Shown: positions 15,380 through 28,462, counted from the stretch's first letter. The stretch is DNA of 64,000 nucleotides from Glycomyces algeriensis (GCF_027622855.1 NZ_JAPZVR010000008.1:62001-126000), one strand, 5' to 3'. The notes: generated by a model from the letters alone, not told the origin. Numbers and translations: made by a program.

Positions 15380-16267
15380 ATGACGCGTTCGAATGACGAG
15401 TTCCCTCCGCCGGATGTGACGGCCACGATGAACCTGTCCGCTCTCCAGGAGAGCGGCGAGGTCGACGCGGAGACGAACGCCGCGAACCTGGCGAGCTCGC
15501 TTCCCGCGGGAACCGCGCTGCTGCTCGTCCGCCGCGGACCGAACGCGGGCGCTCGCTTCCTGCTCAACCAGGAGGTGACCACCTCCGGGCGGCACCCCGA
15601 TTCCGACATCTTCCTCGACGACGTGACCGTATCGCGGCGCCACGCCGAGTTCCACCGCGACGCGGCCGGATTCACCGTCCGCGACGTCGGCAGCCTCAAC
15701 GGCACCTACGTCAACCGCGAGCGCGTGGAGACCGCGGGCCTGGGCAACGGCGACGAGGTCCAGATCGGCAAGTGGCGACCCGTTGGAGGCGAACCGGTGC
15801 GGATGATGACCGTAGTCGGGGTCCGCGTGGAACTCCCGAGCAACCAGCCGGTGGTCCTGCTCAAGGAGACCGAAGGCCACCGGTACCTGCCGATCTGGAT
15901 CGGCACCGTCGAGGCCGCCGCGATCGCCTACCAGCAGCAGGACGTGCAGCTCTCCCGTCCGCTCACCCACGACCTCCTGCGCGACGTGCTCGACGCCCTC
16001 GACGTCACCCTCACCGCCGTCGAGATCACCGAACTGCGCGACACCGTCTACTTCGCCGAACTCGTGCTCGACGGCCGCACCCGCGTCTCCTCCCGCTCCT
16101 CCGACGCGATCGCGCTCGCCCTGCGGGCCGAAGCCCCCATCTGGTGCGCCGACGCCGTCCTCGACGAAGCCGGCGTGGTCCTCCCCGACACCCAGGAGGA
16201 CGAAGTGGAGAAGTTCCGCGAGTTCCTCGAAGAGGTCACGCCCGAGGACTTCGGCGAGGGCGAGTAA
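15380..16267 (+). CDS. GarA-like FHA domain fused to a bifunctional-nuclease (BFN/DUF151) domain
   Basis: The 295-residue protein joins two proteins that are normally separate. Residues 42-131 are a forkhead-associated domain almost identical in pattern to GarA/OdhI: SGRHPDSDIFLDD (69-81), SRRHAE (85-90) and SLNGTYVNRE (105-114). From residue 143 it is a DUF151 protein: VVGVRVELPSNQPVVLL, RYLPIWIG, LTHDLLRDVL, SRSSDAIALALR, then an acidic tail (EDEVEKFREFLEEV). The phosphorylated ETTSVF motif of GarA is replaced by a weak DVTATMNL (12-19). GarA proteins control 2-oxoglutarate and glutamate enzymes; the DUF151 role in actinobacteria is poorly known. The ftsR gene that normally sits between them is absent. 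Start at ATG 15380 after AGAAGG. A second start inside, after GGAGG near 15785, could give a separate DUF151 protein. Confidence 0.8.
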   Translation: MTRSNDEFPPPDVTATMNLSALQESGEVDAETNAANLASSLPAGTALLLVRRGPNAGARFLLNQEVTTSGRHPDSDIFLDDVTVSRRHAEFHRDAAGFTVRDVGSLNGTYVNRERVETAGLGNGDEVQIGKWRPVGGEPVRMMTVVGVRVELPSNQPVVLLKETEGHRYLPIWIGTVEAAAIAYQQQDVQLSRPLTHDLLRDVLDALDVTLTAVEITELRDTVYFAELVLDGRTRVSSRSSDAIALALRAEAPIWCADAVLDEAGVVLPDTQEDEVEKFREFLEEVTPEDFGEGE

Positions 16268-16363
16268 CCCCCCGCGAGCTGCCCGAGCTTTTCTCTCGTT
16301 CAGCCCATGGTGGAGGGTCGGGAAGCTTACGCTCACCTCGACACCACCTAGGGGAGGAAAGCC

Positions 16364-16921
16364 ATGGACGCCCACAGTGAACCCGCAGGCCGACCGGCCG
16401 TCCCCCCCAACCAGATCCGCGGCTGGAGAGGCACCGCCGCCTGCCGCGTCGTCGGCATCTCCTACCGCCAACTCGACTACTGGGCCCGCACCGGCCTCGT
16501 CGAACCCTCCATCCGCCGCGCCTCCGGATCGGGCTCCAACCGGCTCTACTCCTTCCGCGACATCATCGTCCTGAAGGTCATCAAGCGCCTCCTCGACGCC
16601 GGCGTCTCCCTCCAGAACATCCGCAAGGCCGTCGAGGCCCTGCGCTCCCGCGGCGTCAAGGACCTCGCCGAGATCACCCTCATGTCCGACGGCTCCACCG
16701 TCTACGAATGCCGCTCCGCCGGCGAGGTCATCGACCTCCTCCGCGGCGGCCAGGGCGTCTTCGGCATCGCCGTGCGCACCACCGTCACCGAAGTCATGGG
16801 CCGCCTCGCCACGCTCCCGGGCGAAGCCCCGGTCAAGACCCCCACGCGCCTGCACCCGCCCGAGCAGACCCAAGGGCGCCACACCGGGGCCGTGCCCGGT
16901 CGACGACGCACCGCCTCCTGA
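16364..16921 (+). CDS. MerR-family regulator of the gcvH-garA region (Rv1830-like)
   Basis: The 185-residue protein has a MerR-type winged helix (YRQLDYWARTGLVEPS, about residues 36-51) and a following helix pair with VLKVIKRLLDAGVSLQNIRKA. An effector-free C-terminal part contains DGSTVYECRSAGEVIDLL. It lacks the cysteines of metal-sensing MerR proteins. It resembles the second MerR gene of the actinobacterial gcvH-garA-ftsR-BFN-merR block, whose mycobacterial member affects cell division and drug tolerance. The ATG is preceded by GGGGAGGA. The FtsR-type MerR gene that usually lies upstream was not found. Confidence 0.8.
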   Translation: MDAHSEPAGRPAVPPNQIRGWRGTAACRVVGISYRQLDYWARTGLVEPSIRRASGSGSNRLYSFRDIIVLKVIKRLLDAGVSLQNIRKAVEALRSRGVKDLAEITLMSDGSTVYECRSAGEVIDLLRGGQGVFGIAVRTTVTEVMGRLATLPGEAPVKTPTRLHPPEQTQGRHTGAVPGRRRTAS

Positions 16922-16947
16922 CCTACCATGGCCGCAGAGCCGCAAAA

Positions 16948-17038
16948 CCGGGCGGGAGAGATCGTGGGCCACACGCGCTACACGGCACCGAAGGGGCAAG
17001 TCCCTCACTTCAAACTCTCAGGTACCAGGACCGCCCGG
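16948..17038 (+). ncRNA. Glycine riboswitch aptamer upstream of gcvP
   Basis: The region holds the conserved parts of the gcvT-type glycine aptamer: GCGGGAGAG (16952-16960), CCGAAGGGGCAAG (16988-17000) and AAACTCTCAGGTACCAGGACC (split over 17012-17032). CCGGGCGG (16948-16955) pairs perfectly with CCGCCCGG (17031-17038) to form helix P1. GCTCTGGAG follows at 17047-17055, typical of the segment after the first aptamer. The rest (to about 17100) could form a rudimentary second helix, not a clear second aptamer. It lies 84 bases before the gcvP start, so it should switch gcvP on when glycine is abundant. Confidence 0.9.
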
Positions 17039-17121
17039 CACAGGCCGCTCTGGAGCTAGCAAGGCGCTGGTGACAGACGGGGGAGACCGCAACCGCCGTC
17101 GACCTGTCACCGGAGAGCCCC

Positions 17122-19974
<2,853 letters not shown>

Positions 19975-19984
19975 CCGAACGCGG

Positions 19985-20010
19985 GCCCCGCTCACCACAG
20001 TGGGCGGGGC
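19985..20010 (+). terminator. Terminator after gcvP
   Basis: GCCCCGCTCAC (19985-19995) pairs with GTGGGCGGGGC (20000-20010) with one G-T pair and a four-base loop, starting ten bases after the gcvP stop. There is no T tract. Confidence 0.7.
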
Positions 20011-20064
20011 CTGAGGCAGGGGCTTTACACTGGGCGCCGACGATTCCCCCCAGGAGTGAAGCTG

Positions 20065-21723
20065 ATGGTTTTCGGTACCACGCACAAGGTGAGGTCGCAC
20101 CGGCTCGGGCGGCGACGCAAGAAGGGCGGCAATCGCATGGTGGTGGCCCCCTGGATCGTGATCACCCTCGTGTGCGTGGTCGTCGCCTCGGGCCTGACCT
20201 GGGGTTTCGTGGCCCTCATGCGCTCGGGCTGCTCGGGCCCGATCTACCGGGTGAGCGTCGCGGCCGCGCCGAGCCTGGCCGGGACCCTGCAGGACGCCGC
20301 GCAGGCGTGGGAGGCGACCGGGCCGGAGGCGAGCACGGGGCAGTGCATCGGCGCGGAGATCCGCGAGGTGGGGGCCGCCGAGGCCTCACGGGCCATCAGC
20401 GGCGACTGGGACGAGGTCTCGCTGGGCAAGCGGCCCATCGCGTGGGTCCCGGACTCGCAGGCGTGGGCGTCGTGGCTGGCCTCGAACGAGACCACCGCCG
20501 GGTACGTGAACTCGGACCCGCTCGTGCTCGGCCAGGCCGCCTCGGTGCTCGCCGTCCCGTCGTCGAAGGCCGCTGAACTGGGCTGGGAGGGCGCGCCGCC
20601 GACGTGGGCCGATGTCCTCGCCGCCGCCCAGGAGGGGACCATCACGCTCGCCGCCGCGAATCCGCGCACGTCCACCGAGGGCCTGGTGGCGATGCTGAAC
20701 GCCACCGGCGACGGTTCGGGGACGTTCGCCCCTGAGGCCATGGACACGTGGAAGGCCGCGATCGGCAGCACCGCGCTGGCCGACAGCGCCGGTGAGCAGC
20801 TCGCGGCCTATATCGACGCGCCTGATCCGGCCCGGGTGGTCACGGCCCTGGACTACCAGGTGGAGGACTTCAACCGCGACAACGCCCCGGCCGATCCGCT
20901 CGTGGCGGTGACGCCGTCCGATTCGCGGGTGAGCGCCGTGGCCACGTACCTGGTGCTCGGCGGGGGCTGGGTCTCGGAGTCGGATGCGGCGATCGCGGAG
21001 GCGTTCGGCGGCTACCTCGAGGGCGAGGTCGGCTCCGGCGGGTTCGAGGACACCGAGCTGGCGCCCGTGGACGACCCCGCGGCGGCGCTGGCGCAGACCA
21101 CGCCCGAGGTCGTGGGCGAGGCCGTGCGGACCTGGCAGGTCGGGCGCGAGGACCTGCACGTGCTGTTCCTGGTCGACCGGTCCTCGACCACGAACGGCGA
21201 GACCGTCGCGTACAACGGTGAGGACCTCACGGCGGGGGACGCGGCGGTGCAGACGGCGATCGCGACCGTGCGAGCCATGGAGTCGACCTATCGGGTCGGC
21301 ATGTGGGAGTACGGGGTCGGCGCGGGGGAGGACGTGCCGTACCGGGAGGTCTCGGGCTTGACCGAGCTCTCGGAGGACGGGCGCGGCAACCTGGAGACCG
21401 ACCTGTACGACGTCTCCGACAACAGCTATGAGGGCGGTTCGCCGCTGTACGACACGCTGGTGGCCGCGAGCGAGTTCATGAACGGGCAGGCCGCCGACGG
21501 CGCGCTGTCGGTGATCGTGGTGCTGACCAATGCGAGTCAGGACGAGGTCAGCGCGGGCAGCGCGGAGGCCACCGCGGAGCAGCTGGCCGGCCCGACGGTG
21601 GTGTACACGGTCGGGTTCGGCGAGACGGACCCGGCGAATTTGACGACGCTCGCCGAGGCCACCGGGGGCGCCTATATCGACGCGCCGGAGGAGGGCGACG
21701 TGCTCGCCGCCATCGGCGGCTGA
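20065..21723 (+). CDS. Membrane-anchored protein with solute-binding-like and von Willebrand A domains
   Basis: The 552-residue protein has a basic cytoplasmic N-terminus, one membrane helix (about residues 27-50, VVAPWIVITLVCVVV) and a large extracellular part. Residues 65-350 resemble a periplasmic-binding-type domain (the early AAAPSLAGTLQDAA stretch and LAVPSSKAAELGW). From about 370 a VWA domain begins with LFLVDRSSTTNG, a DxSxS-type MIDAS motif that would bind Mg2+ and a protein ligand, followed by VIVVLTNASQDE. This combination is common in actinobacteria but its role is unknown; adhesion or envelope surveillance is possible. ATG 20065 is preferred over GTG 20056 because CAGGAG has proper spacing to it. 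Confidence 0.7.
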   Translation: MVFGTTHKVRSHRLGRRRKKGGNRMVVAPWIVITLVCVVVASGLTWGFVALMRSGCSGPIYRVSVAAAPSLAGTLQDAAQAWEATGPEASTGQCIGAEIREVGAAEASRAISGDWDEVSLGKRPIAWVPDSQAWASWLASNETTAGYVNSDPLVLGQAASVLAVPSSKAAELGWEGAPPTWADVLAAAQEGTITLAAANPRTSTEGLVAMLNATGDGSGTFAPEAMDTWKAAIGSTALADSAGEQLAAYIDAPDPARVVTALDYQVEDFNRDNAPADPLVAVTPSDSRVSAVATYLVLGGGWVSESDAAIAEAFGGYLEGEVGSGGFEDTELAPVDDPAAALAQTTPEVVGEAVRTWQVGREDLHVLFLVDRSSTTNGETVAYNGEDLTAGDAAVQTAIATVRAMESTYRVGMWEYGVGAGEDVPYREVSGLTELSEDGRGNLETDLYDVSDNSYEGGSPLYDTLVAASEFMNGQAADGALSVIVVLTNASQDEVSAGSAEATAEQLAGPTVVYTVGFGETDPANLTTLAEATGGAYIDAPEEGDVLAAIGG

Positions 21724-21790
21724 ACGAGCGTCCGGTGAGGTGAGCCACACGGCTCGGGCCGCGGGGCCCGGACCCGGTGATACTGGAGCC

Positions 21791-22942
21791 ATGCCGAACT
21801 TCCGCGCCGTCCGCCCCGCCCCGCCAGGGGCGCCCGCGGCGTGCCGGGACCGGCTCGTCGAGGTTGACCGGCTCGAATGGCGCCTGGGCGACGGCGGCGA
21901 TCCGGCCGTGCTCGCCGCCGGGTTCCGCGCCCGCCACCTCGCCGGCACTGCCGGCCATGCGGAGCACGCCGAGCATGACGGTTCGGTCTGCGGCGTGGCG
22001 GTGCTCGTCTCGGCCGCCGCCGGGGCGTTCATGATCGGGGGCGCGACCGGCGCCCCCAGCCCGGTTCCGGCCGTGCCGGACCTCGCGCTCGTCGCCTACG
22101 CGCACGGCCCCGCCCGCGAGCGCGACACGCCCGGCCCGTTCACCGTCGACGCGTGGGAGGCCTCCTGGTCGGGCGCCGACCACGCCAAGGCCGTCACCGC
22201 CGTCCAGGACGCCATCGCCCGCGGCGACGTGTACGTCGCCAACATCGTGGGCCACCGGCGCGCCCGCTGGAGCGGCGACCCCGCCGCCCTCGCCGAAGCG
22301 GCCTCCACAGTGACCGGTGCGACCTGGGGCGGCGTCCTCGCCGGCGACGACTGGCTCGTCGCCTCCGGGTCGCCCGAGTGCTTCCTCACCGCCGACGACG
22401 CGACCGCGGCGACCTACCCCATCAAAGGCACCGCACCGGCCACAGAGGACGGACGGGCCGCACTGCTGTCCTCCGTCAAAGAACGCGCCGAGCACGTCAT
22501 GATCGTCGACCTCGAACGCAACGACCTCGCGCAAGTGGCCGCCCCCGGCACCGTCACGGTGAAGGACCTCTTCCATATCGGCCGCTGGGCCAACCTGTGG
22601 CAGGCCGAGTCCACCGTCACCGCCGACCTCGCCCCCGGCACCGGCTTCACCGACCTCCTGCGCGCCATGTGCCCGCCCGGATCGGTCACCGGCGCACCCA
22701 AACTCGCCGTCCTCGACCTCGTCGGCGGCCTCGAACCGGTCGGCCGCGGCCCCGCGATGGGCGCCTTCGGGTACCTCACCGGCCGCCAGGCCCGCCTGGG
22801 CGTCACCATCCGCACCGTCGCCCTCGACGCCGAGCACGCCCACATCTGGTCCGGCGGCGGCATCACCTGGCGCTCCGACCCCGAAGCCGAAGTGGCCGAA
22901 GCCGAAGCGAAAGCCGCCGGCGTCGCCGCCGCCCTCGCCTAA
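21791..22942 (+). CDS. pabB: Aminodeoxychorismate synthase component I-like chorismate-binding enzyme
   Basis: The 383-residue protein has the chorismate-binding fold in its second half: SGSPECFLT, YPIKGTAPATEDGRAAL, EHVMIVDLERNDLAQV, the CPPGSVTGAPKLAVLDLV substrate loop and a C-terminal GGGITWRSDPEAE. The PIKGT motif with lysine is the mark of PabB, where anthranilate synthase has PIAGT. So it likely makes 4-amino-4-deoxychorismate for folate with a glutamine amidotransferase partner not seen here. The N-terminal 110 residues are divergent. ATG 21791 has GGAG upstream and also GATACT six bases before that spacer, so either mode of initiation is possible. Confidence 0.85.
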   Translation: MPNFRAVRPAPPGAPAACRDRLVEVDRLEWRLGDGGDPAVLAAGFRARHLAGTAGHAEHAEHDGSVCGVAVLVSAAAGAFMIGGATGAPSPVPAVPDLALVAYAHGPARERDTPGPFTVDAWEASWSGADHAKAVTAVQDAIARGDVYVANIVGHRRARWSGDPAALAEAASTVTGATWGGVLAGDDWLVASGSPECFLTADDATAATYPIKGTAPATEDGRAALLSSVKERAEHVMIVDLERNDLAQVAAPGTVTVKDLFHIGRWANLWQAESTVTADLAPGTGFTDLLRAMCPPGSVTGAPKLAVLDLVGGLEPVGRGPAMGAFGYLTGRQARLGVTIRTVALDAEHAHIWSGGGITWRSDPEAEVAEAEAKAAGVAAALA

Positions 22943-23190
22943 GCGCGCGCCGAACGCCAGATCGCCAGCGTCTGCTCCTTCGCCTGCTCCCGCAACGCAT
23001 CCGGCCACTCCGCCCGGTACAGGCGCAGCCGCGGCGTCGAGGAGTCGAGCTCGACCACGCACCCCAGCGCCATCGGCGGATCGGGGTGCACGCGGCGCAG
23101 CCACACGGTCCCGTTATTGCCGTCGTCCCCGCTCACTTGAATAGTGCGATGCTCCAATTGGAACTGCCCTAGGATTTTCGGCTCGCTCAT
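22939..23190 (-). CDS. Small protein of unknown function
   Basis: An 83-residue protein starts at ATG 23190 with GAGGA at a suitable distance. It ends by overlapping the stop of pabB by four bases on the opposite strand. The sequence is mixed and globular-looking (KILGQFQLEHRTIQV near the start, WPDALREQAKEQTLAIW near the end), not low complexity, which supports a real gene. I recognise no family. Confidence 0.6.
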   Translation of the reverse strand: MSEPKILGQFQLEHRTIQVSGDDGNNGTVWLRRVHPDPPMALGCVVELDSSTPRLRLYRAEWPDALREQAKEQTLAIWRSARA

Positions 23191-23413
23191 GCCCGAGTCC
23201 TCACCGTTTGTGTCCCACCGTTAGAAGGAACCGCGGAGGACTCGTGTCAGCGAAGCGCCCGCGCGGGCCCGCCTCAATCTTTGCCACCCCCGCGCAGCCG
23301 TGTCAATACCCGGCCGGGCACCTGCGAGGGTGAACTCCACTGGGAGCGGTCCATTGCGGAGGCCCCGCACGAACCCGTACGTTCACCCGTCCGGGTGTGA
23401 AAAGCTGAGGCAC

Positions 23414-23782
23414 GTGAGCGATGACGAGGATTTCAACGACATAGCCGAAGCCGCCTTCGACCTGGCCCGCACCGGCGAAGCCGAGCGACTGATCCGCTTC
23501 GTCACCACGGGCCTTCCGGTCGACCTGGTGAACGGCTCCGGCGACTCCCTGCTGATGCTGGCCGCCTACCACGGCCACGCCGACACCGTCCGCGCCCTGA
23601 TCAAGGCCGGCGCCGACATCGAACGACGCAACGACCGCGACCAGTCCCCGCTCGCCGGAGCGGTCTTCAAGGACTACCGCGACGTCGTCGCCGTCCTCCT
23701 CGACGCCGGCGCCGACCCCGACGCCGGCACCCCCTCCGCCCGCCAGATCGCCGCCATGTTCGCCAGAGACACCTTCACGTAG
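23414..23782 (+). CDS. Ankyrin-repeat protein
   Basis: The 122-residue protein consists of ankyrin repeats: GSGDSLLMLAAYHGHADTVR, then LIKAGADIERRNDRDQSPL and VVAVLLDAGADPDAG. About three repeats cover most of its length, which points to a small protein-binding partner in the cytoplasm. GTG 23414 is chosen because the upstream in-frame part is unlike the rest. Small ankyrin proteins of this type are widespread in actinobacteria, but the partner is unknown. It converges on the LysR gene with no gap. Confidence 0.8.
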   Translation: MSDDEDFNDIAEAAFDLARTGEAERLIRFVTTGLPVDLVNGSGDSLLMLAAYHGHADTVRALIKAGADIERRNDRDQSPLAGAVFKDYRDVVAVLLDAGADPDAGTPSARQIAAMFARDTFT

Positions 23783-24709
23783 TCAGAGGGCCTGCATGCC
23801 CTGCGGCAACCGCCCCCAGGCGTGCAGGTCCGTCAAATGCGCCTCCAGCGACGCCGCGAACGCCCCCGCCGCCTTCGTCAGCGGCGCCTCCCGCCGCGCC
23901 GCCAGCGCGATCGTGCGGCTCGCCCCCGGCGGCGCCAGCGGCGTCGCCCGCAGCCCCGGGCGCCCCGCCGCGATCATCGCCGGCAGCAGCGCGATCCCCA
24001 GCCCCGCCTCCACCAGGGACGCCACCGCGTCCGTCGCGCCACCGTCCACGCCCGTGCGCGGCGTGAACCCCGCCGCCTCGCACGTGGAGATCGTCAGGTC
24101 CCGCAGGTCGTAGCCGTGCGCAGGGAGCACGAACGCCTGCTCCCGCAGCTGCGGCAGCCCGATGAACCCCTGCCGCGTCAGCGGCGGCAGGTGCGCCGCC
24201 GAGGCCACCACGAGCGCCTCCGACAGGAGCGGCTGCACGCTCAACCCGGCCACCTCGGCCATGTCGCCCACCGTGAACGCCAGGTCCAGGTCCCCGGCCG
24301 ACAGGTGGTCGGTCAGCGGCCCCGAGCCGTCCTCGGTCAACGTCACCGTCACCCCCGGGTGCGCCTCCAGGTACCGGGTCAGCAGCGGCGCGATCAGCCA
24401 CGAGCACAGCGACGGCGTCGCCCCCAGGCGCAGGTGCCCGGCGCGCACGGCGAGCACGTCGTCGATGTCCGACCGGGCCGCCGTCACCGCCGCCGTGATC
24501 CGCCGGGCGTGCGGCAGCAGGGTCTGGCCCGCGTCGGTCAGTTCGATCCGGCCCCGCGCGCGCGTGAACAGCGGCGCGCCCAGCTCGGATTCGAGCGCCT
24601 GGATCTGCTTGCTCAATGACGGTTGTGTCACACCGAGGTCTTCGGCCGCATGAGTGAAATGCCGGGTTTGTGCGACAGCGAGAAAGGCCTGGAGTTGCTG
24701 CGGACGCAT
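23783..24709 (-). CDS. LysR-family regulator divergent from sdhCAB
   Basis: The 308-residue protein has the LysR winged helix at the N-terminus (QLQAFLAVAQTRHFTHAAEDLGVTQPSLSKQ, about residues 4-34), followed by a two-lobe effector domain (LRLGATPSLCSWLIAPLL and onward). Its gene starts 78 bases from sdhC in the opposite direction, so it probably controls the succinate dehydrogenase operon, itself, or both. I chose the second ATG (24709) because a TAGGTT box lies six bases upstream on the minus strand, which suggests a leaderless transcript. An ATG at 24715 is also possible. The inducer is not predictable. Confidence 0.85.
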   Translation of the reverse strand: MRPQQLQAFLAVAQTRHFTHAAEDLGVTQPSLSKQIQALESELGAPLFTRARGRIELTDAGQTLLPHARRITAAVTAARSDIDDVLAVRAGHLRLGATPSLCSWLIAPLLTRYLEAHPGVTVTLTEDGSGPLTDHLSAGDLDLAFTVGDMAEVAGLSVQPLLSEALVVASAAHLPPLTRQGFIGLPQLREQAFVLPAHGYDLRDLTISTCEAAGFTPRTGVDGGATDAVASLVEAGLGIALLPAMIAAGRPGLRATPLAPPGASRTIALAARREAPLTKAAGAFAASLEAHLTDLHAWGRLPQGMQAL

Positions 24710-24715
24710 GTTCAT

Positions 24716-24786
24716 AACCTAACGGCATCAAAGAGGGCCACGCCATGAATTGGACCCGTGACCCGCATCGCGTCTAGCCTCTGGAC
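24716..24786. promoter_or_regulatory. Divergent promoter region between the LysR gene and sdhC
   Basis: For sdhC, TTGGAC (24750-24755) and TAGCCT (24775-24780) form a promoter with a 19-base spacer, and GTG 24787 begins six bases after the -10, so the mRNA would be leaderless. On the minus strand TAGGTT (24721-24716) lies six bases before ATG 24709. No clear LysR T-N11-A palindrome could be fixed by eye. Confidence 0.5.
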
Positions 24787-25524
24787 GTGTCTACGGATTT
24801 GCAGAAACGCCCCGCCGCGAGGCCGGACCGACGCCCCCGAGCGCCCCAAGCACCATGGCGCTCCAACATCGGCCTGAAGATCGCCATGGCGGTCTCCGGC
24901 ATCCTCCTCGTGCTGTTCCTCGTCGCCCACATGGCCGGCAACCTGCACGTGTTCGAGGGCCGCGAGGAGATGAACGAGTACGCCCACGGCCTGCGCACCC
25001 TCGGTGAACCGCTCCTGCCCCACGAGAGCATCCTGTGGATCCTGCGCATCGGCCTCATCGCCTGCGCCGTCGTCCACATCTGGTCCGCCGTCGTCCTCAC
25101 CCGCCGCGCCCTCCAGGCCCGCCCCGTCCGGTACGCGTCCAAGAAGCCCGCCAAGGGCGAGTCGCGCCACGCCGTCGCCACCATGCGCTGGGGCGCGATC
25201 GTCGTCTTCCTCTTCATCATCTGGCACCTGCTGGACCTCACGTTCCGCACCGTGAACCCGGTCAAGGACGTCCCCGACGCCTACGGCGCCGTCATCGCCA
25301 CGTTCAGCCCCGAGCGCTGGCCGGTCACCGTGTTCTACCTGCTGGCGCTGTTCGCGCTGTTCTTCCACCTGCGCCACGGCATCTGGTCGGCCGTGCAGAC
25401 CATCGCCGGCCCGGACACGAAGTGGCGCAAGCGCACTCAGGCGATCGGCCTTTTCGTCGCCCTCATCATCGTCTTGGGGTTCGCCATCGTCCCCATCTCG
25501 GTCACGTTCGGACTGGTGAACTGA
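24787..25524 (+). CDS. sdhC: Succinate dehydrogenase cytochrome b subunit
   Basis: The 245-residue protein anchors succinate dehydrogenase in the membrane and binds haem b and quinone. It has five hydrophobic helices (first: [21 protein letters not shown] near residue 30), a length typical of the single large anchor subunit of the type B enzymes used by actinobacteria. Histidines in [21 protein letters not shown] and FFHLRHG are candidate haem ligands. It is the first gene of sdhCAB, followed by sdhA after one base. There is no ribosome binding site, consistent with a leaderless GTG start. Confidence 0.92.
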   Translation: MSTDLQKRPAARPDRRPRAPQAPWRSNIGLKIAMAVSGILLVLFLVAHMAGNLHVFEGREEMNEYAHGLRTLGEPLLPHESILWILRIGLIACAVVHIWSAVVLTRRALQARPVRYASKKPAKGESRHAVATMRWGAIVVFLFIIWHLLDLTFRTVNPVKDVPDAYGAVIATFSPERWPVTVFYLLALFALFFHLRHGIWSAVQTIAGPDTKWRKRTQAIGLFVALIIVLGFAIVPISVTFGLVN

Positions 25525-25525
25525 T

Positions 25526-27459
<1,934 letters not shown>

Positions 27460-27463
<4 letters not shown>

Positions 27464-28206
27464 AGCTGTCCCTGCGCATCTGGCGCCAGCCCGACGCCCA
27501 AGCCCCGGGCGAGATGGTCTCCTACGAGATCGACGAGGTCTCCGAGGACGCCTCGTTCCTGGAGATGCTCGACGTCCTCAACGAGCGCCTCATCAGCGAA
27601 GGCGACGACCCGGTCGCGTTCGACCACGACTGCCGTGAAGGCATCTGCGGCGCCTGCTCGCTGGTGATCGACGGCCAGCCGCACGGCCCGCAGGCCGCCA
27701 CCACGACCTGCCAGCTGCACATGCGCAAGTTCAAGGACGGCGACTCGATCGACATCGAGCCGTACCGCGCCGGCGCGTTCCCGGTGATCAAGGACCTCGT
27801 CGTCGACCGCTCGGCGTTCGACCGGATCATCCAGGCCGGCGGGTACATCTCCGCGCCGACCGGGACCGCCCCGGACGCGCACGCCGTGCCGATCCCCAAG
27901 CAGGACGCCGACGCCGCGTTCAGCGCCGCCGCGTGCATCGGCTGCGGCGCCTGCGTCGCCGCCTGCCCCAACGGCTCGGGCATGCTCTTCATGGGCGCCA
28001 AGGTCACCCACCTGAGCCTCATGCCGCAGGGCCAGCCCGAGCGGGCCACGCGCGTGCTCGGCATGGTCGCCGCCCACGACGACGCCGGCTTCGGCGGGTG
28101 CACCAACACCGGCGAGTGCGCCGCCGCGTGCCCCAAGGAGATCGGGCTCGACGTCATCGGCAAGCTCAACCGCGACTTCCGCAAGGCCGCGGTCCGCGCC
28201 GCTTAA
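27460..28206 (+). CDS. sdhB: Succinate dehydrogenase iron-sulfur subunit
   Basis: The 248-residue electron-transfer subunit has all cluster ligands: [15 protein letters not shown] plus a later Cys for the 2Fe-2S centre, [16 protein letters not shown] and [15 protein letters not shown] for the 4Fe-4S and 3Fe-4S centres. It passes electrons from the flavin to quinone at SdhC. GTG 27460 overlaps the sdhA stop and the family begins there, so upstream in-frame sequence is not coding. A strong terminator follows the stop. Confidence 0.95.
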
Positions 28207-28221
28207 CGGACAGCGCATGGA

Positions 28222-28253
28222 AGAAGCCCCCCGGCGCAAGCCGGGGGGCTTCT
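28222..28253 (+). terminator. Terminator of sdhCAB
   Basis: AGAAGCCCCCCGG (28222-28234) pairs perfectly with CCGGGGGGCTTCT (28241-28253) around CGCAAG, followed by CGTTTCTCC. It begins 16 bases after the sdhB stop. Confidence 0.9.
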
Positions 28254-28398
28254 CGTTTCTCCTGCCCCGCGTGAGCGGGGAGACCCCAGGGGATGTCTAC
28301 GCCCCACGTGAGTGGGTAATGCCGCCCCATGTAAACAACGAACCGGGCGCGGTCTGGTCGCGGCGCTTGACCGTGACCCGTGTCTCTCTTCGGGAACC

Positions 28399-28429
28399 TT
28401 GCAGTTGACGCAGCGTCAGCCAATACCGT
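28399..28429 (+). promoter_or_regulatory. MerR-type promoter with operator in a 19-bp spacer
   Basis: TTGCAG (28399-28404) and TACCGT (28424-28429) are exactly 19 bases apart. The perfect palindrome TGACGCAGCGTCA (28406-28418) fills the spacer. This elongated spacer is the defining feature of promoters activated by MerR proteins through DNA distortion, and a MerR gene starts 34 bases after the -10. Confidence 0.8.
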
Positions 28430-28462
28430 CGTAACCGCACCGCGAACGAAGGAGCGCCATCG

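Noticed and set aside
28262-28325. A CRISPR array after sdhB
   Set aside because: Only one good and one degenerate hairpin with a 37-base period are present, with no cas genes and no regular spacers. Kept only as a low-interest finding.
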